DNA of 64,000 bases. Origin: Limisphaerales bacterium (GTDB taxonomy: Bacteria; Verrucomicrobiota; Verrucomicrobiia; Limisphaerales; AAA164-E04). Every line of letters begins with the position of its first letter. Position 1 is the stretch's first letter. Position numbers and translations under genes: made by a program. The DNA is taken from assembly GCA_024761205.1 (NCBI GenBank), contig JAMASS010000005.1:62001-126000 (forward strand), written 5' to 3'. Below, in pieces: positions 29,812-41,038 of the stretch. Under the pieces are notes generated by a model. That model was not told the DNA's origin. It ran no database searches and worked only from the letters and a program-made list of their open reading frames with translations.

Positions 29812-31111
29812 TCAAGTCAGGCGGGGCGTCTGAAAAGCCATCGAGAGCAAAGCTTCCAGGAGCTTCACCCCCACAATAAGCCAAGAGAAAAGACTCAAAA
29901 CGCCACTGAGCAAGCTCAGCAACGGACTTTCGGTAAGCAGCTGCCGCATCAAACGGAACCGACTATATCCCAACGCGATTGATTGCCACCTCTTTCTGGC
30001 GGCTAACGGATCGGACGATGATGCACCCCGCCACGTGACGCTAGCGGTTAAAAGAACCAATGCCAAAACCATCAGCCACATCAGCGGTTGTAATTCGTTT
30101 CCGATCCAGCGGCGAAGCGGAATGACACTAGCACTAGCATCGCAGTTGACCTCCGGGAATTCCTGTTCCAACTGCCAGGGAACGGGCTTCATTTCAGCTT
30201 GGACCTGCTCCATTGTAAGGTCGTCTTTCAACCGCCCGACGACTAACTTCCAGCGCTCCCCGAGGTCCGTCGATCATCCGATCTCATGGATTCCCATAGG
30301 CACCCACAATTCAGCCGCCCGTGGAAACCGGAAAAATTCGGGCATGATGCCAACCACCGCAGAGTGACGATCATTAAGTTTGATTGAAGATCTCTTTATT
30401 CTCGCCGAGGCGGCCACTACAAAGCTGATGACTTAAGACGGCGACCGGTTGACTTTCTGGCCGATCATCCTCTGGCAAAAAAGAACGTCCGAACAACGGC
30501 GCCACACCCAAAGTTTGAAACAGATATCCAGACACAACAGAACCGCTGACTCATACCGGGCGTTCCGACCGGTTAGATCGAATCCGGTCCGCCATGCGTA
30601 ACAACGACATAGATTCGAATGATTGGCATGGAGATTTCCAATCCTCAAACTCCGGCACGGAAACCCTAGTCAGCGAAGTGCCCGTTTGCCGATTGGTCGC
30701 TCTAGGGATAACCAGCTGATCCGTGTCAGCATAGGGGATCTCCTTGTGAATCGACCTGAGGAGGGCTGCAGAAATAACCGTCACGCCTCCAATTCCAACG
30801 GCCAGAATTAGCGCGCTGGTTGCGGTGAATGCCCAATTCTTAAGCATCATCCGGCATCTGCGCGTGGACATCCTGCTCAAGCGTCTCCACACTCCTCAAA
30901 CCAACAACCTCGCGACAGGTTCCCTTGACCTGCTCCACACCATCGAAACTCAGAGGCCTTCCTCAAGAGACATGCCACACGTAGTGTTTTCTTCCGTCTC
31001 CATCTCCAGATGGAAACGCACCTCTTCTTCCATTTCGTGATTCCACTTGGCCTTCATTTCAGGCAGAAGTGTTCGCAGTCGCTGGGGAAGCTGTCGGAAT
31101 ATCCTCCCCAT
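29812..31111 (-). pseudogene. ADOP-type ABC transporter permease (MacB/FtsX-like), truncated and frameshifted
   Basis: The start at 31111 reads MGRIFRQLPQRLRTLLPEMK and then EMEEEVRFHLEMETEENTT, the permease-prefix domain of the acidobacterial/verrucomicrobial ADOP family. After a frameshift come MLKNWAFTATSALILAVGIG and GVTVISAALLRSIHKEIPYA (first transmembrane helix; family: LaLGIGanTAIFSvvnavLLRPLPY). The region near 29812-30231 gives MEQVQAEMKPVPWQLEQEFP and SPLLSLLSGVLSLFSWLIVG from the C-terminal FtsX part. Much of the roughly 800-residue protein is missing. It follows a PadR regulator remnant, the usual partner. Confidence 0.82.
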
Positions 31112-31124
31112 GAGCACCGATGGC

Positions 31125-31458
31125 TCATGCCGATTTCAAAACCAGGTTAATGGCTTTGGAAAGGCGTTCCCAGTTGGTAGTTTCCTCATTGAGTTGTCGA
31201 CGACCAGCCGGTGTCAGTTTGTAGAATTTCGCCTTGCGATTATCTTCCGAAACTCCTCATTCCGAACCTGATCCATTCCTACTTCTCCAAGCGATACAGC
31301 GCCGGATAAAGCGAACCCTGTTCCACTCGAAGCACGTCTTCTGACATCTGACGAATGAGCATCGAAATACCATAACCGTGCATCAGCCCCAGTTTCAGCG
31401 CCCGCAAAATCAGCATGTCCAAGGTACCCTGCAAGAGACCGCGTTTGTCTTTTCCCAT
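31125..31458 (-). pseudogene. PadR-family transcriptional regulator, stop after codon 59 plus frameshift
   Basis: ATG 31458 is preceded by AGGAAAGGG. The frame reads MGKDKRGLLQGTLDMLILRA, LKLGLMHGYGISMLIRQMS and VEQGSLYPALYRLEK, then hits TAG at 31279-31281 where family members usually have Gln. The following WI continues in frame, then after a shift comes DNRKAKFYKLTPAGRRQLNE and ERLSKAINLVLKSA to 31125. Without the lesions it would be a normal PadR of about 110 residues. It sits just upstream of the ADOP permease remnant, the standard PadR-ADOP arrangement, so the whole unit is dead. Confidence 0.85.
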
Positions 31459-31466
31459 ACCCTTTC

Positions 31467-31479
31467 CTAGATATTCTAG
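31467..31479. promoter_or_regulatory. Candidate PadR operator: CTAGA-TAT-TCTAG palindrome
   Basis: A perfect 5-bp inverted repeat with a 3-bp centre lies 9 bases upstream of the padR start codon and overlaps its ribosome site. PadR proteins commonly autoregulate through such palindromes. A related AT-rich motif (CTATAGATTATC) occurs about 20 bases further out. Confidence 0.4.
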
Positions 31480-31693
31480 AGGAACTTGACAAAACTCCTA
31501 TAGATTATCAAGGAGAGGCAGGTTCGTCGGTGTGGCACCGGTACGTTTCGACGCAGTGCGTCCGTATCTCGCCCCATCACTACACATTAGACCACGCTCG
31601 GGCGACACCATATAAGCGTCCAGGTTCGTACCCCCATGAAAAGGGCCCTGCCAACGATCATATTAATTTTATGATAACCAAAGCGTTCTTGAA

Positions 31694-33720
31694 TTACCGG
31701 ACAATCTTTTTTCGGGGATCGTCCGGTTGTTGTTCTCCCATCTTGAAGCGCAAGCACATCACTTTTGATAGCGTATCACTCTCCAGAATCTCAACCAGAA
31801 TAGGGCCTCCTTCCCGAGTCTTGATGATCGAGATGTTTTCGGGATCCACGGAGACGGAGAAAGTATAAAGAGAATTCGGTTGGGCGCTGTCCTTTTGTAT
31901 CCTCTCAAACGCGTTCTCCGCAGCCTCCGCCCCAGAAACGTTTGATCGGCGGAAACTGCGTCAAAAGCGCGTGCGTTACTCAACACACCAGTTTTTTCCA
32001 CACCGATGGAAGCACCATGCACTCCCGTTTATCTCATCCATTCCTAGATATAATGCAACTCTACCAACCTACCATTGAGATGCCCTTCCGAAACCAATGA
32101 CTCGACGAGTCCTGAAGGAGCGCTGAGCACAATTCCCATATCAATGTCCAGGAATGAAGTTTACAACACTTCGTTCGCGCTGAGTTCCACCTCCTTCTGC
32201 AGCAGAAAACCTCCCTGAAAGGAATGGCTATAGTGTTAAAAGCGGACACTTCGACATCATTCACTCGAAATGAAACGTGTAAACCGTCGCCCGACCACGC
32301 GATCATCCCGCGCCCATCAAACTGGATATCCCCAAGGGACAGAAGCATATTCAACAGCCAGTTTCTCGACGAGAACAGGAGCGTCCTACACCTCGAAGAT
32401 AGCGTCGGCACAACCTTGAACACGGAATCGGTAGAATGTCGTGTCTCCGCCAAAGATTCGCATCGCATGCAAGGTTTGGGCACCCGCGCAAAGCATCTTA
32501 TCAGGGGTAGACGAGGAAAATCACCCTTCCGATCGGACGGGGACCGCTGAAAGCCAGGCCCCGATCAAAAGCACCGTTACGATGAGTCTCAAGATGCCGA
32601 AAATGACGGATTCCCAATTTCGAATGATTAGCGCGATCCCAGCCCCAAGCCCCTCAAATGACGCCCCCCGAAATCTCCTAAATTCATCCGGAGTAATGCC
32701 CTGTTTCTTGGCCCATGCAGTCGAGCAAAGGAATCTCCTCCCTCTATAGATCAAGAACGGCAGAGAAATCACCAGCACCGTTGCTTGGAGGGACACGACA
32801 AATTATATGCTTGTTCCAGGGAAAGAATATATCCATAGCAACATAGAGAAAGGTAAGTGGAACAGCCACCGGTGCAGCAGAATCCGCAATCACTGTTTCC
32901 ACGTCACCCTTCAACTAGGCCGCAGTTTGATACCGCCGCTCCGGCTCTTTCTCGATCACTCGGATGACCGCTTCATCAATGCGCACATCCCTGCTACTTT
33001 CTGAGACGGTGGCCGAAACATCACCGACGGCAGTTCCCCAGTCAACATTTCGTAGAAGACGATTCCGAGTGAATAGATGTCCGCACGATGATCCACCAGA
33101 ACGGGTTGTTCCATCTGCTCGGGTGCCATATACGACGGTGTACCGAGCTGCTCTCCCCTTGTCAGTCCATCTGGGTTGGCGGAATCCCTCGATCGAGCAT
33201 CTACAGATCGCTCACCCTTTTCGAGTATCTTGGCAATGCCGAAATCCGCAATCTTGACGCACCCTTGTTTATCGAGGAGTACGTTTTCGGGCTTGATGGC
33301 TCGATGGACCGCCCCCTGCTTATGTGCGTACGCCAAGGCCTCGCACACGGCGGGAACAATGGCCAATGCCTTTTTCGGGATCATCAGTCCCTTTTTGAGG
33401 AGCCGCCGAAGATTGAAGCCATCCACCGGCTCCATGACCAAATAATACATCTCCTCCAGTCTCCCCAAAATCATGGACCTGACTTAGACTTGCCAGGATT
33501 TTAGCCTCCCTCGAAAAGCGTTCCGCGAACTGATCATCCTTTTTCCGTTCCAGAGCGAGGATTTTCAATGCAACCAGTCGCTCCAACGACTTCTGTCTCG
33601 CCTTGTTAAACCACCCCATATCGCCCCTCGCCCCAAGAACTCAATAATCTCAAACTGCGGGAAATACTTGGCGACTTCCGAGAGCTGTAGAACATCACTA
33701 AAAGGTGGCGAATCATTTCC
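31694..33720 (-). pseudogene. Serine/threonine protein kinase, frameshifted, catalytic Asp lost
   Basis: On the minus strand the kinase can be followed through frame changes: SEVAKYFPQFEIIEFLGRGA (33620-33690), NKARQKSLERLVALKILALE (catalytic Lys segment), FSREAKILASLS, then YYLVMEPVDGFNLRRLL, AVHRAIKPENVLLDKQG, KIADFGIAKIL, GTPSYMAPEQ and HRADIYSLGIVFYEMLTGEL (33000-33450). The HRD motif is HRA, so the catalytic base is gone, and there is one residue change in the glycine loop plus several frameshifts. The C-terminal region to about 31694 contains a transmembrane-like segment and RFKMGEQQPDD. An ECF sigma remnant lies just upstream, a pairing known in this phylum. Confidence 0.85.
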
Positions 33721-33787
33721 AGTTCCTTTCGCATTCAAGACATCTTGTTTTCTTCATGCCTGTTCTTCACCGGTGCCAAGTGGTTTG

Positions 33788-34064
33788 TTACGTCAATGCT
33801 TGAGAATTTGTTGCACAAAGCATCCGTACAAGATGGCGCATCTCCTCGTCTAGATCGGTCTCCGCGGACAGCGTTTGTGAGTATTTCCTGCCGGCAGAGC
33901 TTTCGAAACCGCCTACGCATTCGGTGAATCGCCACCCGTGCCGCACCTTCGCTAACGCCCAATTCTCGGGATATCTCGCCATAGTTGATTCCTCCACATG
34001 ACACTGTCAAAAACGAATGGTCACCCCTCGGCATCAAGATACTGCTCACCGTCAAGGTTCCCAC
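33788..34064 (-). pseudogene. ECF sigma factor remnant (C-terminal half) upstream of the kinase
   Basis: The frame from 34064 gives DHSFLTVSCGGINYGEISRE and LGVSEGAARVAIHRMRRRF, the sigma-4 recognition helix (family: YaEIAaeLGmsegAvkvAiHRlRrRy), then LCRQEI. A frameshift leads to SAETDLDEEMRHLVRMLCAT and a stop at 33788, which is the normal C-terminus in this ECF subgroup. The sigma-2 half is not found upstream. It was presumably the partner of the adjacent kinase. Confidence 0.8.
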
Positions 34065-34373
34065 TCAGGCCATAGATGCTGCCCCCTACCGGCAGCCCAC
34101 CCATTGACAGTGCCTTGCACCAACAAGCCGATACCTAATGCCGCCGCACGCAACAAAAACACCCAACGGAAGGTCAAGGAACCCGAGATTACCCTGACCT
34201 ACAACTAAGGCATCTGCCTTGAACCTTGGTGCTTCTCCGCGCGAGCCCACGCCTGTTTTTCCGTCCAAAGATGAATCTGGAGGCCATCAACCACACACCA
34301 CCGGGATCGCCGATTTTCGCCATCAGAGAGATTCGATCATAAGCCGGATTTTTAAAGCGTCGTCAGCGTGCCA

Positions 34374-35103
34374 GCAATTTTGCGCCTTGAGCCCGAACGC
34401 CAGATACTGGTTCAAAATTCCCTAGTGCTTTTCGGTTGTCTTGGCGGCCTTTGCCGCCATGCCGGAGAAGTTACCACGGGGTCGCTGACTGTTACCATCC
34501 ACTATCAAGCCGATCAAACCTCACCCTGGGCTGCCAGTGGTATTGTGTGTTGCCGATGTCATAACCAGCGCACTTGCCGAAGCGCTCATTGCCCTTAAGC
34601 CAATGGAATCTTGGCCAACACAGTTTTCTGCCAAACCGTCTCCCATCGTCATCGATCAAATAAACTTTCAGTTCGTCCCGGAAACCATCGCGGTTCAGAC
34701 CGGAAACAAGATCGCTTTCACCAACGGCGACGACACCCTCCACAACATCTTCCCGGCAAGGACGGGCGACGTCTCCAACGTCAACCTTGCTAAAAACGAA
34801 ACCTACGAACATCAATTTAACGTTCCGACCGATATGAAGCGACCGCACCAACTCGGATGCGTTTATCACGGATCCATGCGGGGATAGGTCTTTGTGTTTG
34901 ATCACCCGTTCTTTTCCATCACCGCCAGAGCCGCAACATTTGCGACTCGGAAGATCCCGTCGGGCGATTATCCGCTAGAGATTCACCGCCTCGCAGGACG
35001 TCTCGTTTCGACAAGCTCAGTGACGATTGATGCAAACACAGTTCCCCAACGAAGCATTAGACTTTCACCAAAGACCTCCATAAGCAACTCACCTGCCAGA
35101 TGA
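34374..35103 (+). pseudogene. Cupredoxin/plastocyanin-like secreted protein with frameshift and Trp-to-amber
   Basis: An upstream frame contains GEVTTGSLTVTIHYQADQTS, followed near 34535 by a frame change to SALAEALIALKPMESWPTQF. It continues VIDQINFQFVPETIAVQTGN, KIAFTNGDDTLHNIFPARTG and RPHQLGCVYHGSMRG, which contains the Cys-x-x-His copper-site motif. Codon 34885-34887 is TAG where relatives read Trp (HGSMRaWVFVFDHPFF). The same frame then reads VFVFDHPFFSITARAATFAT and IPSGDYPLEIHRLAGRL to a normal stop at 35103. Apart from one frameshift and one nonsense change it is nearly intact. Role: exported, probably copper-binding domain followed by a beta-sandwich. Confidence 0.75.
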
Positions 35104-35196
35104 ATGCTGGTACCTTCTAAAGGCATACCGCGAACGAGTCCCAACCGATTAGATTAGGAATCGTTGAACGAGTAGACCAGCCCAGCTGATCAAGTC

Positions 35197-35362
35197 TTTA
35201 ACGTCCAACACTACAGAATCCCCGAGGTCGATCCTGAGAAGCTACGGATTCGAAATCACGGGTTTGTTAAGGCATCCCCTTAAACTCAAACTCTCCGAGA
35301 TTCAACAGCGGAGCCGACTTGGTGCCCTCCTACCCTAGAGTGTTCCGGCAACGGCTCTTCCA
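35197..35362 (+). pseudogene. Sulfite-oxidase-family molybdoenzyme fragment
   Basis: FNVQHYRIPEVDPEKLRIRN is followed, after frame changes, by HPLKLKLSEIQQRSRL and LECSGNGSSK. The last is the conserved segment around the molybdenum-coordinating cysteine of sulfite-oxidase-like proteins (typically LeCaGNgR). Only this short N-terminal piece survives, in three frames. It follows the cupredoxin remnant, which could once have been an electron-transfer neighbour. Confidence 0.65.
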
Positions 35363-35460
35363 AGTGAACGCACCGCGGACTCAATATCCAGGTCTCTCTC
35401 AGCCATCGACAAAACGGATACGCTGTTGAACTATGCGATACTTCTTACCGACTTGACGAA

Positions 35461-35551
35461 TGGCGGAGAGAGGGGGATTCGAACCCCCGATACCCTTTAG
35501 GGGTAATCACGCTTTCCAGGCGTGCGCCTTAAACCGCTCAGCCATCTCTCC
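35461..35551 (-). tRNA. tRNA-Ser (anticodon GGA)
   Basis: On the minus strand the acceptor arms GGAGAGA (from 35551) and TCTCTCC pair over 7 bp, followed by discriminator G and an encoded CCA (35463-35461). The D-arm GCTGAGCGGTTTAAGGC, the anticodon loop CCTGGAAAG with GGA, a long class II variable arm and the T-arm GGGGGTTCGAATCCCCC are all present. The 91-nt length fits a class II tRNA. It would read UCC and UCU. Confidence 0.97.
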
Positions 35552-35845
35552 CGAGGAACTCGACTCTTGCTAAAAGATCTTCACAAATCAACTTTTTTAA
35601 ACGACAGAACACACCCTTCTTCCTGCGAATGAATACCTGGCCGGTCACCGCTGTCATCAGGGAGAAGTGACCAAAGAATTTAGACAGGAGTCACAGAATC
35701 TGCATGATGAAAGCAAATGAAAGCCTGCATCCGACCAACGCCACGCGCGGTAGTCTCTTTCGCATCCCGTCTTGTGGATTAATCCCGGTAAAGGTTGAAA
35801 CATATCGAGATCAGTGGTGTTATATTCTGCCCCGCTTGAGAACTT

Positions 35846-36523
35846 GTGGAGACCATTAAAACGCAAGCAGTGACATTTGATGTTGGAAGAACGCTGATCG
35901 AACCGTGGCCTTCCGTGGGCGAGGTCTATGCCCAAGTCGCTCAGGAGCACGGATTCGAAATCGCAAACGCACAACAAATCGAAGCCCAATTCCAACAAGC
36001 CTGGGCCGATAAGGCCGACTTTCGGTATACCGAAGAAGGCTGGCTGGGGTTGGTGATCAAGAGCTTTGCAGGCATCCTGTCTCAGGACCAATGCGCCCAA
36101 ATTTTTCCTAGATTGTATCAACGCTTCGAACAAGCCGACGTGTGGCGCATTCACGATGATGTTCTCCCCACCCTGGATGATTTGGCGGGACGTGGGTTTC
36201 GTCTTGCGGTGGTCTCCAATTGGGACACCCGATTGCGGACCTTGCTGAATGAGTTAAAACTGATGTCCTTCTTCGAAACGGCGTCGATCTCCAGCGAAGT
36301 CGGATTTACCAAACCTTCCCCGGTCCTGTTTGAACACGTACTCAAAAAACTGGGACTCTCGGGCTCGGCAGTCGTTCACGTCGGAGATTCAACTCGGGAA
36401 GACATCGACGGCGCCGAAGGCGCCGGAATCACCGGAGTGCTAGTTCGGCGGTCGGAGGGCAACAGCATTGGTGCCATCTCCAAATTGACCGAACTGATTA
36501 CACTGCTCAGCGAAGCCTGGTAA
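35846..36523 (+). CDS. HAD-superfamily hydrolase (HDHD3/REG-2-like)
   Basis: The 225-residue protein starts at GTG 35846. HAD motif I is TFDVGRTLIEP (nucleophile Asp, with Gly in place of the usual second Asp, as in REG-2/HDHD3-like members). Motif II is LAVVSNWD, motif III is the Lys of TKPSPVLFEH, and motif IV is VVHVGDSTREDIDGA. The helical cap lies between residues about 20 and 100. This subclass acts on small phosphorylated metabolites, but the substrate cannot be told from sequence. It lies about 155 bases upstream of the succinate dehydrogenase operon and may or may not share its transcript. Confidence 0.9.
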   Translation: METIKTQAVTFDVGRTLIEPWPSVGEVYAQVAQEHGFEIANAQQIEAQFQQAWADKADFRYTEEGWLGLVIKSFAGILSQDQCAQIFPRLYQRFEQADVWRIHDDVLPTLDDLAGRGFRLAVVSNWDTRLRTLLNELKLMSFFETASISSEVGFTKPSPVLFEHVLKKLGLSGSAVVHVGDSTREDIDGAEGAGITGVLVRRSEGNSIGAISKLTELITLLSEAW

Positions 36524-36677
36524 GGTGTTTCGCTTTATCAAGCCAGTAGAAATCACTAATAGTTCACCCGTTGGATTGACGTTAAGCAGTTTCACCAATA
36601 AATAACGGGTGGGTTGTCGTTCGAGATAGCTCAAGGAACGGAGCAATCGCCAGTCTTTACGCCGCCGCCCGATACTT

Positions 36678-37370
36678 ATGAATCTTATCACCGCCATATT
36701 TCACTCCACGCTTGGGAAGAAGTACCTGATGGCGATCACGGGACTGCTGCTGATCCTGTTCGTGATCGGGCACATGCTGGGGAATCTGCAAATCTTTCTC
36801 GGGCAAGAGACCATCAACGCCTATGGCGCGATGATCAAATCAAAACCCGCCTTGCTCTGGGGCGCCAGGAGTGGTTTGTTGCTCGTGATCGCGATTCACA
36901 TCTGGTCGGCCATCACGCTCACGAAAAGAAACAACGGCGCTCGACCGGTGGGATACCGCGTCAACCGAGCAGTCGCCGCCAGCTACGCCTCCCGCACCAT
37001 GATCTGGAGCGGTCTCATCCTGCTGGCCTTCATCATCTATCACATTCTTCATTTCACAGTCGGGGCGCTGGATCCCACTTTGTTGAAACTCAAGGACGAC
37101 TCCGGACGACATGACATTTACCAAATGATTATCTCCGGGTTTTCTCAACCACTCGTTTCTGGATTTTACATTCTTTCGATGGCATTGCTGTGCATGCACC
37201 TGAGCCACGGGACAAGCAGTTTGTTTCAATCCCTCGGTTTCCGTTCGGGGCGTCAGAAGGTGTGGGCGGATTGGCTAGCGCTCGTCCTGGCTTGGGGCAT
37301 TTTCGTGGGGAACAGCTCGATTCCCTTGGCCATTCTCATGGGTTACGGAAAGGAAGTTCTGAAGCAATGA
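36678..37370 (+). CDS. sdhC: Succinate dehydrogenase cytochrome b subunit (type B)
   Basis: The 230-residue membrane protein begins at ATG 36678 and has five predicted transmembrane helices, starting with [20 protein letters not shown]. It carries histidines in positions expected for two haem b groups ([48 protein letters not shown]). This single-subunit anchor is typical of Bacteroidetes/Verrucomicrobia/epsilonproteobacterial type B enzymes, so no sdhD is expected. It docks SdhAB to the membrane and passes electrons to the quinone pool. Its stop overlaps the sdhA start (ATGA). Confidence 0.95.
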   Translation: MNLITAIFHSTLGKKYLMAITGLLLILFVIGHMLGNLQIFLGQETINAYGAMIKSKPALLWGARSGLLLVIAIHIWSAITLTKRNNGARPVGYRVNRAVAASYASRTMIWSGLILLAFIIYHILHFTVGALDPTLLKLKDDSGRHDIYQMIISGFSQPLVSGFYILSMALLCMHLSHGTSSLFQSLGFRSGRQKVWADWLALVLAWGIFVGNSSIPLAILMGYGKEVLKQ

Positions 37371-39283
37371 AGTGGGACTCAAAAATCCCTTCCGGCCCGC
37401 TAAACAAGAAGTGGGACAAACACAAGTTTGACCTGAAGCTGGTTAATCCGGCAAACAAGCGAAATTACAAGGTCATTGCTGTCGGGTCCGGACTGGCTGG
37501 AGCCTCCGCAGCGGCCACCCTGGGAGAGCTGGGGTACAACGTCAAATGCTTCTGCTATCAAGACAGCCCCCGCCGAGCGCACAGCATCGCCGCCCAAGGG
37601 GGGATCAACGCGGCGAAGAACTATCAGAACGACGGGGACAATGTGTATCGTCTCTTCTACGATACGATCAAAGGTGGCGACTTCCGAGCCCGAGAGGCGA
37701 ACGTCTACCGCCTCGCGCAGATCAGCACGAACATTATCGACCAATGCGTCGCCCAAGGCGTCCCCTTCGCCCGGGAGTACAGTGGACTCCTGGCCAACCG
37801 CTCATTTGGCGGCGCTCAGGTTTCCCGAACATTTTACGCCCGCGGCCAAACCGGCCAACAGCTGCTTCTAGGCGCATATCAGGCGCTGAGCCGCCAAATT
37901 GCAGCTGGCAAAGTGACCATGTTTCCCCGCACCGAATTCCAAGACATCGTGTTAGTCGGTGGAAAAGCCAAAGGTATTGTGGTGCGCAATCTAAGCACCG
38001 GGGAAATCAGTTCCCATTCGGCCGATGCCGTGATTCTGGCCACGGGTGGCTACGGCCCCGTGTTCTACCTGTCAACGAACGCTGTGGGCTGCAACGTAAG
38101 CGCCACATACCGCACTTACAAACGAGGCGCCGCCTTTGCCAACCCCTGCTACACGCAGATTCACCCGACCTGCATTCCCGTCAGCGGCGACCATCAGTCT
38201 AAGCTCACGCTGATGTCCGAGTCTCTGCGCAACGACGGTCGTGTATGGGTTCCGAAAATGAAGGGAGACACACGTCCGCCTCAAGCGATTCCCGAAAACG
38301 AACGCGACTATTATCTCGAACGGAAATATCCGAGCTTTGGCAATCTGGCGCCGCGCGACATCGCCTCCCGTGCCGCCAAGGAAGCCTGCGATGTCGGTAA
38401 AGGTGTCGGTTCGAGCGGACAGGGCGTCTATCTTGACTTCCAAGATGCCATCGCACGTCAAGGTGAAGCTGCCGTTCGGGAACGCTATGGCAATCTCTTT
38501 GACATGTATCAACGCATCACTGGGGAGGACGCCTACCGACAGCCGATGCGGATCTTTCCGGCGGTGCACTACACCATGGGTGGTCTCTGGGTGGACTATA
38601 ACCTAATGAGCACCATTCCCGGTTTGTTCGTTCTGGGCGAGGCCAATTTCTCCGATCATGGTGCGAATCGACTCGGAGCCAGTGCCTTGATGCAAGGCTT
38701 GGCTGACGGATATTTCGTGATTCCATACACCATCGGCAACTATCTCGCTGGTGAAAAGCCGAACGAACGTCTCAGCACAGCCGACCGCACGTTCAAGAAG
38801 GTCGAAAAAGAAGCCCAGCAACGGATCGAGACGCTGCTTTCAATCAACGGCCGCCGAACCCCAAGGTCCTTCCATCGGGAATTGGGCAAACTGATGTGGG
38901 AATATTGCGGCATGGCACGAAATCAGGCCGGACTGAACAAAGCCCTGAGACAGATCCCGGAAATGCGACAAGAATTCTGGGAGAACCTCAACGTTCCCGG
39001 CGGACCCAACGAACTGAATCCGGCGCTCGAACAAGCGAGCCGAGTCGCCGATTTCATGGAGTTTGCGGAGTTGCTCTGTTATGACGCCTTAAAGCGAAAC
39101 GAATCCTGTGGCGGACACTTTAGGACCGAGCATCAAACCCCGGACAGCGAGGCCAAGCGTGACGACAAGAACTATGCTTACATCGCTGCGTGGGAATACA
39201 AAGGCGAGAACCATAGCCCCGCCCTGCACAAAGAGCCTCTTGTCTATCAGGAAGTCAAGATGTCCCAGAGGAGCTATAAATAG
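37367..39283 (+). CDS. sdhA: Succinate dehydrogenase flavoprotein subunit
   Basis: The start is ATG 37367, overlapping the sdhC stop and preceded by GGAAAGGAAG; the open frame extending upstream lies inside sdhC and is ignored. The 638-residue protein has the FAD-binding [20 protein letters not shown], the His-flavin motif [14 protein letters not shown], the substrate region [19 protein letters not shown], active-site segments with [14 protein letters not shown]-like [13 protein letters not shown], and [20 protein letters not shown]. It oxidises succinate to fumarate in the TCA cycle on the cytoplasmic face of the membrane. The length is normal for type B SdhA/FrdA. No lesion is visible. Confidence 0.97.
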   Translation: MKWDSKIPSGPLNKKWDKHKFDLKLVNPANKRNYKVIAVGSGLAGASAAATLGELGYNVKCFCYQDSPRRAHSIAAQGGINAAKNYQNDGDNVYRLFYDTIKGGDFRAREANVYRLAQISTNIIDQCVAQGVPFAREYSGLLANRSFGGAQVSRTFYARGQTGQQLLLGAYQALSRQIAAGKVTMFPRTEFQDIVLVGGKAKGIVVRNLSTGEISSHSADAVILATGGYGPVFYLSTNAVGCNVSATYRTYKRGAAFANPCYTQIHPTCIPVSGDHQSKLTLMSESLRNDGRVWVPKMKGDTRPPQAIPENERDYYLERKYPSFGNLAPRDIASRAAKEACDVGKGVGSSGQGVYLDFQDAIARQGEAAVRERYGNLFDMYQRITGEDAYRQPMRIFPAVHYTMGGLWVDYNLMSTIPGLFVLGEANFSDHGANRLGASALMQGLADGYFVIPYTIGNYLAGEKPNERLSTADRTFKKVEKEAQQRIETLLSINGRRTPRSFHRELGKLMWEYCGMARNQAGLNKALRQIPEMRQEFWENLNVPGGPNELNPALEQASRVADFMEFAELLCYDALKRNESCGGHFRTEHQTPDSEAKRDDKNYAYIAAWEYKGENHSPALHKEPLVYQEVKMSQRSYK

Positions 39284-40033
39284 ATGAACCTGACACTACA
39301 TGTATGGCGGCAACGCAATGCCGACGATTCGGGCGAGTTTGTCACTTACCTAGCACGGGATGTCAACCCAGACATGTCCTTTTTGGAAATGCTCGACGTG
39401 GTCAACGAGGATCTCATCGAAAAAGATGAAGCCCCTATCGCCTTCGATTCCGATTGTCGCGAGGGCATCTGCGGCGCCTGCTCGCTCGTGATCAACGGCA
39501 TTGCGCACGGAGGCCAGAAGGCCACGACGGCTTGTCAGTTGCACATGCGCAGCTTTACCGATGGCGACACGATCACGATCGAACCATGGCGGGCACGACC
39601 CTTCCCCGTAATTCGTGACCTGATCGTCGATCGAACTGCATTCGATCGCATCATTCAGGCAGGCGGTTACATCTCGGTCACTACGGGAGGTACGCCTGAT
39701 GCCAATACCTTTCCGGTCCCGAAGTCGAATGCCGACAAAGCGATGGACGCCGCCCAATGCATCGGTTGTGGCGCCTGCGTTGCAGCCTGCAAGAACGCCT
39801 CGGCGATGCTGTTCGTTTCTGCCAAGGTCTCTCATCTGAGTCTCTTGCCCCAAGGACAGGTAGAACGGGAAAACCGGGTGCTCGACATGGTCACCCAAAT
39901 GGACAAAGAAGAATTCGGCGCCTGTACGGTGACGGGCTCTTGCGAAGCCGTCTGCCCCAAAGAGATTAGCCTTGACTTTATTGGCCATATGAATCGCGAA
40001 TACGGTGCCGCCCTCATTAAGGGACGGGCCTAG
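39284..40033 (+). CDS. sdhB: Succinate dehydrogenase iron-sulfur subunit
   Basis: The ATG immediately follows the sdhA stop (TAGATG). The 249-residue protein has the [2Fe-2S] cysteines in [15 protein letters not shown] (C58, C63, C66) with C84 in TTACQ. The [4Fe-4S] and [3Fe-4S] ligands are in [15 protein letters not shown] and [16 protein letters not shown]. It relays electrons from the SdhA flavin to the haem/quinone site of SdhC. It completes the sdhCAB operon; the next gene downstream is a pseudogene. Confidence 0.97.
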   Translation: MNLTLHVWRQRNADDSGEFVTYLARDVNPDMSFLEMLDVVNEDLIEKDEAPIAFDSDCREGICGACSLVINGIAHGGQKATTACQLHMRSFTDGDTITIEPWRARPFPVIRDLIVDRTAFDRIIQAGGYISVTTGGTPDANTFPVPKSNADKAMDAAQCIGCGACVAACKNASAMLFVSAKVSHLSLLPQGQVERENRVLDMVTQMDKEEFGACTVTGSCEAVCPKEISLDFIGHMNREYGAALIKGRA

Positions 40034-40119
40034 CTCCCCGGCCCCGGCCCCTTAACGGAATCTTATCGCTTGTGCCGATGGCACAATCCGCTCAAGCCCA
40101 AGGATCAAAGACATCTCGC

Positions 40120-40981
40120 CGGGTTTTGTGCCGTGATTATACGAGCGTCTCTCAGTATCTTTATCAGCACGACTGCTTGATGATTCTCTCGGGCAACGAG
40201 CCCCGAAGACTTAGCCCTCTCAGCATATCCTTTTGATCGGCCCATGGGCCTTTCGGTCAACCGTTCCACCTCCCTTCTCGCGACACGCCAACACATCTGG
40301 GAATTCCAAAACACCGAACAGGTTGCCAAGGCCCAAGATCATTACGACAGCACCATCTACCAACTCAAGACCGTGACCCAACCCGGTTACCTCGAGACGC
40401 CCATGCCTCGTCTCTGCCAGCGACGCCTCCATTATTGTTGACACCTGCCACAGCTGTCTCCGTCATGTGGACACTCAGGGGGTCGCTCGAACCGATCTCT
40501 AGCAACCTCACTTTGTCTTCCATCTCGCATCGGAAGGTCGCTGCTACCTCAATGGCCTGGCCACAGATGACGGCAAGCTGCGTTACGTTGCTCTGGTCGG
40601 CCAATCGAACGAAGCGGGGAGTTGGCGATTCCGCTGACAGCACGGAGGCCCCTTATTGACATCAAGAACGACGAGATTCTGCTTTGCGACCTTTCCATGC
40701 CGCACTCACCACGAATTCATCGTTGTCGGCCTCTCCCAAGCCAGACACAATCGAACCTTCGCCGCCTCCCATTAGTCGACCAGCTGGAACATCGTCACAA
40801 AGATACCATCTGCGGCCTAGCGATCATCAACATCGACACTCAAGAAGCCTGGTTCACTCTGGAATTTGTCAGTCCGATCACCGAACTCTTCGACGTTCAA
40901 CTGCTCGGAGTGTCCGCCATCCTACCCTACTCAAATGCCGAAAATGGCACTGAAAGGGAGATCGGCAATCAGACAACATAA
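40120..40981 (+). pseudogene. TIGR03032-family protein, frameshifted
   Basis: Family segments appear in order but in different frames: YTSVSQYLYQHDCLMILSGN, then GLSVNRSTSLLATRQHIWEF with QNTEQVAKAQ (family: PMGLAvdg..LalGtr.qIWeFrNvp.vA), SCLRHVDTQGVARTDL, LASEGRCYLNGLATDDGKLR with YVALVGQSNEAGSW, then LIDIKNDEILLCDLSMPHSP, and near the end CGLAIINIDTQEAW with ITELFDVQLLGV. Several domains are shortened and at least four frame changes are needed. TIGR03032 proteins are predicted beta-propellers of unknown function. Confidence 0.75.
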
Positions 40982-41038
40982 CCCCGTTGACGCGCTGTTC
41001 CGTTGGACTGCTACCGTCCCGATGCCGGGGATTCCATT

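Noticed and set aside
37190-37366. 59-residue N-terminal extension of SdhA
   Set aside because: It lies wholly inside sdhC in another frame. The ATG at 37367 overlaps the sdhC stop and fits the family length.
40070-40086. TTGTGCC/GGCACAA hairpin after sdhB as a terminator
   Set aside because: The loop is three bases and no T-run follows, so support is too weak.
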